Positions 1 to 6,253 of a stretch of 9,262 bases of DNA are shown here, in pieces. The notes below the pieces were generated by a model. The model was not told where the DNA came from, did no database searches, and was given only the letters and a program-made list of their open reading frames with translations. Where the stretch lies: NCBI GenBank assembly GCA_050741255.1, contig JBOIEQ010000165.1, positions 1 to 9,262 of the forward strand, read 5' to 3'. Within the stretch, counting starts at the first letter, position 1; every line of letters begins with the position of its first letter. This DNA is from CAZXNF01 sp050741255 (lineage in GTDB: Bacteria; Pseudomonadota; Gammaproteobacteria; Burkholderiales; SG8-41). Both the position numbers and the translations under genes were made by a program.

Positions 1-55
1 GGCCGGAATCCAGGTTGTCTGAACACACTGGATTCCGGCCTCCGCCGGAATGACG
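1..55. repeat. Inverted pair of REP-like palindromic repeats, left copy cut by window edge
   Basis: Bases 1-13 are the exact reverse complement of bases 28-40, giving a 13-bp stem with a 14-base loop. The right unit also folds on itself: 32-39 (ATTCCGGC) pairs with 44-51 (GCCGGAAT) across a 4-base loop. The structure reads as two head-to-head copies of a unit of about 28 bases (right copy 28-55), with the left copy truncated by the window start. Units of the form ATTCC...GGAATGACG are common interspersed repeats in proteobacteria and resemble Neisseria dRS3; this is from memory, not a search. It lies only 8 bases beyond the stop of the minus-strand HxlR gene, so it may also terminate transcription or protect the mRNA 3' end, although no T-run follows. 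Confidence 0.75.
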
Positions 56-63
56 ACCTACGA

Positions 64-450
64 CTATCCCTGCGCCGCCTCGCTCCGCGTCCGCGTTCCC
101 GGAATGTGTTTCTTCCCCCACCGCACGAACGCCTGCAGCACGTCGCCGAGGTCGTTGCCCTTCGCGGTGAGCGTATAGGCGAAACGCACCGGCCGCTCCT
201 GGTAGGCGGTCCGCTCGACGATCCCCGCGTCTTCCAGCCGCCGCAGCCGGTCGGCCAGGATGTTGGTCGGAATGCCCTCGGGCGATGCGGCCAGTTCGCC
301 GTAGGTGCGCCGGCCGTGTCGCATGTCGCGGACGATCAGCAGCGTCCACTTGTCGCCCACCACGTCGAGCGCGTTGGCGACGGGACAGGGGGAGCGTCGA
401 GGTGCGGCGTGCTTTTTCGCGAGGGTCGATTTGGCGGTGGGCATGGGCAT
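64..450 (-). CDS. HxlR-family winged-helix transcriptional regulator
   Basis: 128 residues, the usual length for this family of small dimeric winged-helix DNA-binding proteins, many of which sense electrophiles, quinones or drugs. The hallmark N-terminal segment is present: PCPVANALDVVGDKWTLLIV at residues 21-40, with Cys22 at the position of the redox-active cysteine in YodB/HypR-type members. The recognition region follows (GELAASPEGIPTNILADRLRRLE, residues 51-73), then the wing (residues 79-95). The start is the ATG at 450; an in-frame ATG at 444 is possible, and neither has a good Shine-Dalgarno. It is divergent from the MATE pump, and the shared gap carries two palindromes that fit a dimeric repressor. 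Inference: a local repressor of the pump and of itself. Whether Cys22 senses oxidants cannot be told from sequence. The family call is firm; the ligand is unknown. Confidence 0.93.
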   Translation of the reverse strand: MPMPTAKSTLAKKHAAPRRSPCPVANALDVVGDKWTLLIVRDMRHGRRTYGELAASPEGIPTNILADRLRRLEDAGIVERTAYQERPVRFAYTLTAKGNDLGDVLQAFVRWGKKHIPGTRTRSEAAQG

Positions 451-483
451 AAGCGTCGGTAAATAGAGAGGTTGGCGCAGTCA

Positions 484-498
484 CTTGCAAATTGCAAG
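484..498. promoter_or_regulatory. Operator palindrome 1 (probable HxlR-family binding site)
   Basis: Perfect palindrome CTTGCAA-A-TTGCAAG centred at 491. It shares ACTTGCAAANTGCAAG with the second palindrome 40 bases away. It covers the predicted transcription start of the regulator gene and contains the predicted -35 of the pump gene. Assignment to the adjacent regulator is inferred from position, symmetry and duplication. Confidence 0.75.
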
Positions 499-514
499 CC
501 TATTATGCTATCGT
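485..514 (+). promoter_or_regulatory. Candidate promoter for the MATE pump
   Basis: TTGCAA (485-490, 4/6 to the sigma70 -35) and TATCGT (509-514, 4/6 to the -10) are separated by 18 bases. This predicts a start near 521, at the edge of operator 2. The elements are weak, but the arrangement mirrors the opposite-strand promoter, with the -35 inside one operator and the start site in or next to the other. Confidence 0.45.
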
Positions 515-530
515 TGGTCGTAACTTGCAA
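502..530 (-). promoter_or_regulatory. Probable promoter of the HxlR-family regulator gene
   Basis: On the minus strand, TTGCAA (525-530) and CATAAT (502-507, 5/6 to TATAAT) have the ideal 17-base spacing. The -35 is inside operator 2, and the predicted start, near 495, is inside operator 1. A dimer on either site would block RNA polymerase, which is a classic autorepression layout. Confidence 0.65.
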
Positions 531-539
531 AGTGCAAGT
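523..539. promoter_or_regulatory. Operator palindrome 2 (probable HxlR-family binding site)
   Basis: Perfect arms ACTTGCA (523-529) and TGCAAGT (533-539) flank AAG, with the centre at 531. Its centre is 40 bases from that of operator 1, close to four helical turns, so two bound dimers would lie on roughly the same DNA face. It overlaps the -35 of the regulator promoter and lies just past the predicted start of the pump transcript. Confidence 0.75.
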
Positions 540-571
540 GACTAATTTTCTCATTCCCCGAAAGAACAGTC

Positions 572-1972
572 ATGAATGAAGCCTTCCTCCGCGGCCCCGT
601 CACTCCGCAACTCGTGCGCCTGGCGTGGCCCATCCTCGTCGTGCTGGCGGTGCAGACCATCGTCAGCGTCGCCGAAACTTATTTCGTCGGTTTTCTCGGC
701 ACCCACGCCATCGCGGGCGTGGCCCTCGTCTTCCCGCTGCTGATGCTGATGACGATGATGTCGAACGGCGGCATCGGCGGCGGCGTCGCCTCCGCGATCG
801 CGCGCGCCATCGGCGCCGGCCGCAAGCGCGACGCGGACCTGCTGGCCGGGCACGCCGTGATCATCGCGATCGTCCTCGGCGGCATCTTCACCGCTGCCGC
901 ACTGCTCGGCGGCCCCGCCCTCTTCCGGGCAATGGGCGGCGATGACGAATCGCTCGCCAGCGCGCTGCGCTACTCGAACCTCGTCTTCGGCGCGGCGATC
1001 CCGATCTGGGTCGCCAACCTGCTCGCCTCCGCCCTGCGCGGCGCGGGCAACGTCCGCGTGCCCGCCATCCTGACCGCCGCCGGCGCCGTACTCACGCTCG
1101 CGATTTCGCCACCGCTCATCCTCGGCTGGGGACCGGTGCCGCGCTTCGGCGTGGCCGGCGCGGGCTACGCGATGATCGCCTACTACGTGATGGCGACGAT
1201 CGCCTTTGTCGTCTTCCTGCTCTCGAAGGACTCGCCCATCCGGCTGTCGTTCGCCCGCATCGAGTGGCGGCTCTTCAAGGAGATCCTCGGCGTCGGCCTG
1301 CTGTCGGCCGTTGGCACGGTGCTCGCGAACGCGACCGTGGTGCTCCTGACGGGACTCGTGGGCCTGTTCGGCGCGAACGCGATCGCCGGCTACGGCATGG
1401 CGGCGCGGCTCGACTACCTCCTGATCCCGCTGCTGTTCGCGCTCGGCACGGCGTCGGTCACGATGGTCGGCACCAACGTCGGCGCGGGCCACTTCGCGCG
1501 GGCGCGGCGCATCGCGTGGACCGCCGCCTTCCTCTCCGCCGCGGTGACGGGCCTCATCGGCCTCGTCGCGGCACTGGCGCCGGAAGCGTGGATGCGGCTC
1601 TTCAGCCAGGATGCCGAGGTGATTGCCGCCGGCGCGGGCTACCTCCGGCGCGCGGCGCCGTTCTACGGCCTTTACGGCGTGGGCATGGCGTTCTATTTCG
1701 CGAGCCAGGGTGCGGGCAACGTGCGGTGGCCCGTCATCGCGGGCGTGCTGCGCCTGCTCGTCGCCACGGGCGGCGGCTGGTACTGGGTGGTCGTGCTCAA
1801 GGGTTCGCTGGAAGGACTCTACTGGTTCGCGGCGGCGAGTCTCGCGGTCTTCGGCATCGTCAACGCCGTGGCCTTCGCGACGGGGCTGTCGTGGGGGCGT
1901 CGTCCGGCGCAGTCCCATCAGCGGCGGACAGGCGCGGCGAAAAGCTTTGTGCCCGCGCCGAGACCGCAGTAG
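572..1972 (+). CDS. MATE family multidrug/cation antiporter
   Basis: 466 residues, typical for MATE (multidrug and toxic compound extrusion) transporters of the inner membrane, which expel cationic or amphipathic compounds using Na+ or H+ gradients. The protein is almost wholly hydrophobic and consistent with about 12 helices in two homologous bundles. The N-lobe opens with LAWPILVVLAVQTIVSVAET (residues 17-36), and the repeated MATE motif ALRGAGNVRVP (about 153-163) recurs in the C-lobe as ASQGAGNVRWP. The C-terminal tail after GLSWGRR is short, basic and probably cytoplasmic. The ATG at 572 has only a weak purine-rich stretch upstream (561-566) but gives the normal N-terminus. It is divergent from the HxlR regulator and shares two operators with it, so it is probably induced by a compound it exports. 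The NorM and DinF/DNA-damage subgroups cannot be separated with certainty here, and the substrate is unknown. Confidence 0.93.
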   Translation: MNEAFLRGPVTPQLVRLAWPILVVLAVQTIVSVAETYFVGFLGTHAIAGVALVFPLLMLMTMMSNGGIGGGVASAIARAIGAGRKRDADLLAGHAVIIAIVLGGIFTAAALLGGPALFRAMGGDDESLASALRYSNLVFGAAIPIWVANLLASALRGAGNVRVPAILTAAGAVLTLAISPPLILGWGPVPRFGVAGAGYAMIAYYVMATIAFVVFLLSKDSPIRLSFARIEWRLFKEILGVGLLSAVGTVLANATVVLLTGLVGLFGANAIAGYGMAARLDYLLIPLLFALGTASVTMVGTNVGAGHFARARRIAWTAAFLSAAVTGLIGLVAALAPEAWMRLFSQDAEVIAAGAGYLRRAAPFYGLYGVGMAFYFASQGAGNVRWPVIAGVLRLLVATGGGWYWVVVLKGSLEGLYWFAAASLAVFGIVNAVAFATGLSWGRRPAQSHQRRTGAAKSFVPAPRPQ

Positions 1973-1996
1973 TCACGTCATCACGCCAAGGCGCTG

Positions 1997-2015
1997 CCGC
2001 ACCGGTGGGGTGCGG
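1997..2015 (+). terminator. Weak hairpin after the MATE gene
   Basis: CCGCACC (1997-2003) pairs with GGTGCGG (2009-2015) across a 5-base loop, 25 bases past the MATE stop and just before the next promoter. There is no T-run, so it is at best a weak or Rho-assisted terminator and may be chance in GC-rich DNA. Confidence 0.25.
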
Positions 2016-2027
2016 GAGCGCCGGTGG

Positions 2028-2056
2028 TTGACAGTACCCGCATGCGCACCTAGATT
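2028..2056 (+). promoter_or_regulatory. Near-consensus sigma70-type promoter of the Bug/hydratase/CoA-transferase operon
   Basis: A perfect -35, TTGACA (2028-2033), a 17-base spacer and TAGATT (2051-2056, 4/6 to the -10) predict a start near 2063. It is the best-matching promoter in the window. A start near 2063 leaves a leader of about 50 bases before the ATG at 2114 but only about 15 bases before the alternative GTG at 2078, which favours the ATG. Confidence 0.7.
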
Positions 2057-2113
2057 CGAAGCCTTCCTTTCTCAACGGTGCGCGACGGGAACAACCGCCA
2101 CGCAGCCCTCCCG

Positions 2114-3097
2114 ATGTTCGCCTTCGCTGTGCGCAAGTCCCGTCTCGCGGCGGTTGCCGCGCTGTTGTCCGCCTTCGCCATGCCTGTGGGTGCGCAGACG
2201 TACCCCACGAAACCGATCCGCCTCATCGTGCCGTTCAGCCCCGGCGGCAGCGCCGACCTGATCGCGCGGCTCGTCGGCCAGCAGATTTCGGAAGCCGCGG
2301 GCCAGCAGGTGCTGGTGGACAACCGCGCGGGCGCCGGCGGCAACATCGGCGTCGAGATGGTGGCGAAAGCCGCGCCGGACGGATACACGCTGCTGATCGG
2401 CCACATCGGCACGTTCGGCGTCAATCCCACGCTCTATCCAAAATTGCCGTTCGATCCGATCAGGGATTTTCAGCCGGTCTCGCTCTACACCAAGCTCCCC
2501 AACATGCTGGCAGTGCATCCCTCCCTGCCTGTCCGGACGACGAAGGAACTGATCGCACTGGCGAAGAAGACGCCCGGGCAGCTCAATTACGGGTCGGCCG
2601 GCAACGGCTCCGCCGCGCATCTCGCCACCGAGTATTTCAAGCTGCTCACGAAGATCCAGATCGAGCACATTCCGTACAAGGGCACCGGCCCTGCGGTAAT
2701 CGACCTGATTGCCGGACAGGTATCGCTGATGATCACCGGCGTGCCGCCTCTCCTCGCGCACGTGAAGGCGGGCAAGCTGCGCGCGCTCGGCGTGGCCAGC
2801 GCCCAGCGCATCGCCCTGCTGCCCGACCTGCCCACGCTCATCGAAGCCGGCGTGCCCGGGTACGAAACCTCGCAGTGGCACGGCGTGCTGGCACCGGCGG
2901 GAACGCCCCGCCCCATCGTCGATGCCTTGAACGCGATGCTGGTGAAGTCCCTGCAGCGCCCCGCGGTGAAGGAACGCCTGGCGAGCGAAGCGGCCGAAGG
3001 CGTGGGCAGCACCCCCGAGCAGTTTCAGGAGTTCATCAAGTCGGAAATCGCCCGCTGGGCGCCGGTGGTGAAGGCGTCCGGCCTACGCGCCGAATAG
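2114..3097 (+). CDS. Bug/TctC-family periplasmic solute-binding receptor
   Basis: 327 residues, normal for Bug receptors, the extracytoplasmic binding proteins that capture carboxylates and similar small ligands and can feed TctAB-type transporters or signal to sensors. The start is the ATG at 2114 because it gives a clean Sec signal peptide: MFAFAVRKSR, then a hydrophobic core, with likely cleavage at AQ (27/28). The in-frame GTG at 2078 would add 12 polar residues ahead of it and sits close to the predicted transcription start. Family motifs: YPTKPIRLIVPFSPGGSADL (30-49), VDNRAGAGGNIG (68-79), AAPDGYTLL (86-94), LNYGSAGNGSAAHLATE (157-173), HIPYKGTGPA (185-194) and WHGVLAPAGTP (255-265). 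It is first in an operon with a hydratase and a CoA-transferase, so its ligand is probably the acid they process. No TctA or TctB membrane genes are nearby, so it is an orphan receptor, as most Bug proteins are. Confidence 0.93.
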   Translation: MFAFAVRKSRLAAVAALLSAFAMPVGAQTYPTKPIRLIVPFSPGGSADLIARLVGQQISEAAGQQVLVDNRAGAGGNIGVEMVAKAAPDGYTLLIGHIGTFGVNPTLYPKLPFDPIRDFQPVSLYTKLPNMLAVHPSLPVRTTKELIALAKKTPGQLNYGSAGNGSAAHLATEYFKLLTKIQIEHIPYKGTGPAVIDLIAGQVSLMITGVPPLLAHVKAGKLRALGVASAQRIALLPDLPTLIEAGVPGYETSQWHGVLAPAGTPRPIVDALNAMLVKSLQRPAVKERLASEAAEGVGSTPEQFQEFIKSEIARWAPVVKASGLRAE

Positions 3098-3119
3098 CCG
3101 CTGACGACACGGCGTTCGC

Positions 3120-3968
3120 ATGCAGGAACTGGAGCAACTGAAGCAGTGGATCGGCCGCCGGGAAACCGCGGTCGATCACGTCACGATCCCGGCGGTGCAG
3201 CGCCTCTCCGCCATGCTCGACCGCGACGATCCGATGCCGAAGTACGGCGATGCCATGCCCGTCGGCTGGCATTCCATTCTGTTCAACCGCATCGTCCGGC
3301 ACTCGGAACTGGGCCCGGACGGCCATCCGAAGCGTGGCGACTTTCTGCCGCCGGTGCCGTTGCCGCGCCGCATGTTCGCGGGCAACCGCATCCAGTTCAT
3401 CGACCGGCTGCTGATCGGCGAGGAAGTCCGGCGCGAATCGACGATCGAGAACGTCACGATCAAGCAGGGGCGCAACGGCGCATTGGTGTTCGTGCTGCTG
3501 AAGACCGAGATCCACAGCCCGCGCGGGCTGGCCATCGTCGAGGAACAGGACATCGTCTACCGTGGCGATCCCGCGCCCGATGCCACGCCGCCCCCGCCGC
3601 AACCGGCGCCGGCGACGGCGGTCTGGGAGAAGGCACTCACGCCCGATCCGGTGATGTTGTTCCGCTATTCGGCGCTGTCGTATGTTGCGCACCGCATTCA
3701 CTACGACTACCCGTATGTGACAGGCGTCGAGGGCTATCCCGACCTGATCATGATCGGCCGCCTGACGCTGCTGCTCGCGCTCGAACTGGCGCGCGAGCAC
3801 GCAGGTCTTCCGGTGCGCTCGATCGCGTCGCGCAACGTGCGGCCGATGTTCGTCAACCGGCCGCTCACGGTCTGCGGCGCCCCTGCCGCCGACGGCAGGA
3901 CGGCGGCGCTGTGGGTCATGGACAACAACGATGCGCTGGCGTTGAACGCCACGGTGGAGCTGGGCTGA
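3120..3968 (+). CDS. MaoC/HTD2-like acyl-CoA hydratase (FAS1-like dehydratase type)
   Basis: 282 residues, the size of the double-hotdog HTD2-like hydratases that include mesaconyl-C4-CoA hydratase (Meh) and itaconyl-CoA hydratase (Ich). The N-terminal MaoC_dehydrat_N-type hotdog spans about 1-148 (with AGNRIQFIDRLLIGEEVRRE at 87-106). A Pro/Ala linker follows at 150-167. The C-terminal hotdog carries the signature RYSALSYVAHRIHYD (182-196) and VEGYPDLIMIGRL (203-215). Such enzymes add water to, or remove it from, enoyl-CoA thioesters. As I recall the family, the first motif usually reads ALTxN.HRIHYD and the second ends in a His or Gln before GPL. Here those spots are Val189 and Ile212, so specificity or even activity may differ. 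The gene is 22 bases after the Bug stop with only a weak ribosome site, and its stop overlaps the next start. Substrate not determined; itaconyl- or mesaconyl-type is one possibility. Confidence 0.85.
   Translation: MQELEQLKQWIGRRETAVDHVTIPAVQRLSAMLDRDDPMPKYGDAMPVGWHSILFNRIVRHSELGPDGHPKRGDFLPPVPLPRRMFAGNRIQFIDRLLIGEEVRRESTIENVTIKQGRNGALVFVLLKTEIHSPRGLAIVEEQDIVYRGDPAPDATPPPPQPAPATAVWEKALTPDPVMLFRYSALSYVAHRIHYDYPYVTGVEGYPDLIMIGRLTLLLALELAREHAGLPVRSIASRNVRPMFVNRPLTVCGAPAADGRTAALWVMDNNDALALNATVELG
3956..3959 (+). promoter_or_regulatory. Ribosome binding site for the CoA-transferase
   Basis: GGAG lies 8 bases before the ATG at 3968, inside the end of the hydratase gene. Together with the one-base TGATG stop/start overlap it fixes the CoA-transferase start and indicates translational coupling. 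Confidence 0.65.
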
Positions 3969-5176
3969 TGGCCGGGGGACCCCTGGAAGGCGTACGCATC
4001 ATCGACCTCACCTCCGTGGTCGTGGGGCCGCTGGCGACGCAGATCATGGCCGACTACGGCGCCGACGTCGTGAAGGTGGAGGCGCCCGGCGGCGACATCA
4101 TCCGCAAGCTGGCGGGCCGCAGCGTCACGCCGGGCATGTCCGGCAAGTTCCTGCATCTCAACCGCAACAAGCGCAGCATCGCGTTGGACCTGAAGAAACC
4201 GCCGGCCCATGCTGCATTGCTGAAACTGATCGCGAGCGCGGACGTCCTGATCTGGAACATGCGGCCGGCGACCATGGCGCGGCTGAAGCTGAGCTACGAG
4301 GATGTGCGCAAGATCAATCCGCGGATCATCTACTGCGGGATGTTCGGCTTCGGGCAGACGGGCCGCTACCGCGACAAGGCCGCGTACGACTCCATCATCC
4401 AGGGCTCGGCCGGCATCGCGGCCCTGTATCACCGCGCCACGGGCGAGCCGCGTTACCTGCCGATGGTGATCGCGGACCGCTCGGTGGGGCTAATGGCGGT
4501 GCAGATGGTGCTGATGTGCCTGTACCAGCGGGAGCGCACCGGCGAGGGACAGTCGATCGAGCTGCCGATGTTCGAGAACACGGCGCGGGCCGTGCTCGAG
4601 GACCACATGTATCTCCGGACGTTCGAGCCGCCGCTGGGGCCGACGGGCGACCCGCGGCTGATCGATCCCGCGGCCCGGCCAATGCCGACCAGGGACGGCT
4701 GGATCTGCATCACGGCCAACACCAACGACCAGGTGTTCGCGATCTTCGACGCCATCGGCAAACCGGAGCTGAAGGAAGACCCGCGCCTCAACTCGCTGGA
4801 GGCGCGCTTCGAGAACACCGCCGAGTATTTCCGCATCCGCGCCGAGGGCATGAAGCTGAAGACCACCGCCGAATGGATGGAGATCTTCGACCGGAACGAT
4901 GTGCCCGCAATGCCCTATCAGACCCTGGAGCAGCTGATCGACGATCCGCACCTGAAGGACGTCGGCCTGCTCCAGCTCATGGACCACCCGACCGAGGGCA
5001 AAGTGTGGAACATGTCGCCCCCCAACAAGCTGTCCGGCGGCGCCCGCACCGATTTCATGCCGGCGCCCAAGATCGGCCAGCAGAGCGTCGAGATCCTCCG
5101 CGAAGCCGGCTATTCAGACGCCGATATCGAGGCGCTGGTGGCGTCGGGCGCCGCGCTCGACGGCCGGTTGAGGTAG
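3968..5176 (+). CDS. Class III (CaiB/BaiF, formyl-CoA transferase-type) CoA-transferase
   Basis: 402 residues, standard for class III CoA-transferases, cytoplasmic interlocked dimers that move CoA between carboxylic acids through an aspartyl anhydride. The N-terminal motif GPLEGVRIIDLTSVVVGP (4-21) is followed by MADYGADVVKVEAPGGD (27-43), LNRNKRSIALDLK (64-76) and a GMFGFGQTGRYRDKAAYD segment (124-141). The catalytic Asp is Asp170 in PMVIADRSVG. The C-terminal part holds a DPRLNS motif (271-276) and the usual closing helix. The ATG overlaps the hydratase TGA by one base, so the two are made together. With the upstream Bug receptor this suggests uptake and CoA activation of an organic acid. 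Succinyl-CoA or acetyl-CoA as donor is typical of the family but not visible here. The stop lies 16 bases from the convergent RIO kinase stop. Confidence 0.93.
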   Translation: MAGGPLEGVRIIDLTSVVVGPLATQIMADYGADVVKVEAPGGDIIRKLAGRSVTPGMSGKFLHLNRNKRSIALDLKKPPAHAALLKLIASADVLIWNMRPATMARLKLSYEDVRKINPRIIYCGMFGFGQTGRYRDKAAYDSIIQGSAGIAALYHRATGEPRYLPMVIADRSVGLMAVQMVLMCLYQRERTGEGQSIELPMFENTARAVLEDHMYLRTFEPPLGPTGDPRLIDPAARPMPTRDGWICITANTNDQVFAIFDAIGKPELKEDPRLNSLEARFENTAEYFRIRAEGMKLKTTAEWMEIFDRNDVPAMPYQTLEQLIDDPHLKDVGLLQLMDHPTEGKVWNMSPPNKLSGGARTDFMPAPKIGQQSVEILREAGYSDADIEALVASGAALDGRLR

Positions 5177-5192
5177 CCGCAGGGCGCGCGCC

Positions 5193-6038
5193 TTACTGCT
5201 CCGTCATCCGCAGCCGCCGCGCGGCCTCTTCGAACTTCGCGTCCTCGATCTCGTTCACGACGCTCTCCAGGTCCACAGGCTTCAGTTCCTGCTCGAAGCG
5301 CCCGCTGAGCTGCACGTCCATCGTCAGCAGGCCGCGCTCGTACAGCGACCAGATTTCCTTGCCGTATTCCGTGGTCAGCAGTTCCGGGGCGTAGCGGCCG
5401 AAGTAGTTGGTGATGTTGCCGACGTCGCGCTCCAGCATGCGTTTGGCGTGATTGTTGCCGGCGGCGTCCACTGCCTGCGGCAGATCGATGATGACCGGCC
5501 CCGTGGCGTCGAGCAGGACGTTGAACTCGGAGAGGTCGCCGTGCACCACGCCCGCCAGCAGCATCCGCACCACCTGCGTCATTAGCGTGCGGTGGTGCAG
5601 GCGGGCATCCTCCGGCGTGAATTCCAGGTCATCGAGGCGCGGCGCCGGCTCCCCCCCGGCGTCCGTGATCATCTCCATCAGCAGCACGCCCTCGTGGAAG
5701 TTGTAGGGCGTGGGCACGCGCACGCCGGCGGCGGCAAGCCGGTAGAGCGCATCGACTTCCGCGCTCTGCCAGGCTTCCTCCTGCGCCTTGCGGCCGTATT
5801 TCGTGCGCTTCTCCATCGCGCGCGCGCGGCGGCTGTTCTTGGTCTTGCGGTTCTCGGTGTAATCGACCGCCTGCCGGAACGCGCGCTTGTTGGCTTCCTT
5901 GTAGACCTTGGCGCAGCGGATCTCGTCGCCGCAGCGGACGACGAAGACCATCGCTTCCTTGCCGCTTTTCAGCTGGCGGACGACGGCGTCGATCAGGCCG
6001 TCTTCCAGCAGCGGCTGGAGGCGGGCGGGGATTTTCAA
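5193..6038 (-). CDS. RIO-type serine protein kinase
   Basis: 281 residues with a complete RIO-kinase core. The flexible nucleotide loop is SGKEAMVFVV (25-34), the ATP lysine is Lys44 in RCAKVYK, and a basic helix (63-85: NRKTKNSRRARAM and following) resembles the RIO1 insertion. The hinge is LLMEMI (119-124), the catalytic loop VHGDLSEFNVLL (165-176) has Asp168 and Asn173, and the metal loop IIDLPQAVD (183-191) has Asp185. All catalytic residues are present, so it should be active. RIO kinases act in ribosome maturation in archaea and eukaryotes; bacterial members (Pseudomonas PA4780-like) are poorly understood. The start is TTG at 6038: the N-terminus MKIPARLQPLLEDGLID matches what I know of bacterial homologues, and no ATG fits. 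It begins one base after the stop of the small membrane gene, so it is translationally coupled and last in the slyX operon. Confidence 0.92.
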   Translation of the reverse strand: MKIPARLQPLLEDGLIDAVVRQLKSGKEAMVFVVRCGDEIRCAKVYKEANKRAFRQAVDYTENRKTKNSRRARAMEKRTKYGRKAQEEAWQSAEVDALYRLAAAGVRVPTPYNFHEGVLLMEMITDAGGEPAPRLDDLEFTPEDARLHHRTLMTQVVRMLLAGVVHGDLSEFNVLLDATGPVIIDLPQAVDAAGNNHAKRMLERDVGNITNYFGRYAPELLTTEYGKEIWSLYERGLLTMDVQLSGRFEQELKPVDLESVVNEIEDAKFEEAARRLRMTEQ

Positions 6039-6039
6039 A

Positions 6040-6228
6040 TTACGTCTTGCCGCCGCGGGGTCCGAGGAAGAACCAGAGGATCAGACCCAGCACCGGCAGC
6101 AGAATCACCAGCAGGATCCAGAGGAGCTTCTTGCCGTTGGTCGCACCGCTCTGGACGATGTTGATGATCGCCCAGATGTCGCCGGCGAGGATCAGCAGGC
6201 CGAGAATGCTGTTGTAACCACTGAACAT
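6040..6228 (-). CDS. Small two-helix membrane protein with PLDc_N-type domain
   Basis: 62 residues. Helix 1 is about residues 7-25 (SILGLLILAGDIWAIINIV) and helix 2 about 35-55 (LLWILLVILLPVLGLILWFF). They are joined by a short loop with Lys33-Lys34, and a basic tail (GPRGGKT) follows. Spacing and motif (DIWAIINI...KKLLWILLVILLPVLGLILWFFLG) match the PLDc_N domain found at the N-terminus of cardiolipin synthases and as stand-alone small proteins; there is no phospholipase domain here. The ATG at 6228 has a good Shine-Dalgarno, GGGAG, 7 bases upstream (6236-6240 on the complement). The gene lies 25 bases after slyX, and its stop is one base before the RIO kinase TTG. It presumably sits in the inner membrane. 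Its role is unknown; coupling to the kinase hints at a functional link. Confidence 0.85.
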   Translation of the reverse strand: MFSGYNSILGLLILAGDIWAIINIVQSGATNGKKLLWILLVILLPVLGLILWFFLGPRGGKT

Positions 6229-6253
6229 GTTCGTTCTCCCGTTGAAATTGAAA

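Noticed and set aside
551..1918. Long open frame on the minus strand opposite the MATE gene
   Set aside because: Its product is a low-complexity Arg/Glu/Asp/His-rich chain with no domain, the typical antisense shadow of a GC-rich gene for a hydrophobic protein.
2078..2113. GTG at 2078 as start of the first Bug gene
   Set aside because: It would put 12 polar residues before the signal peptide and lies only about 15 bases from the predicted transcription start; the ATG at 2114 gives normal length and signal peptide. Not fully excluded.
3146..3967. In-frame upstream extension of the CoA-transferase
   Set aside because: It overlaps the hydratase in another frame and is Arg-rich junk; the family N-terminus begins exactly at the ATG at 3968, which has GGAG and overlaps the hydratase stop.
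5177..5192. Terminator between the convergent CoA-transferase and RIO kinase genes
   Set aside because: Only 16 bases separate the stops and they contain no stem with a T-run.
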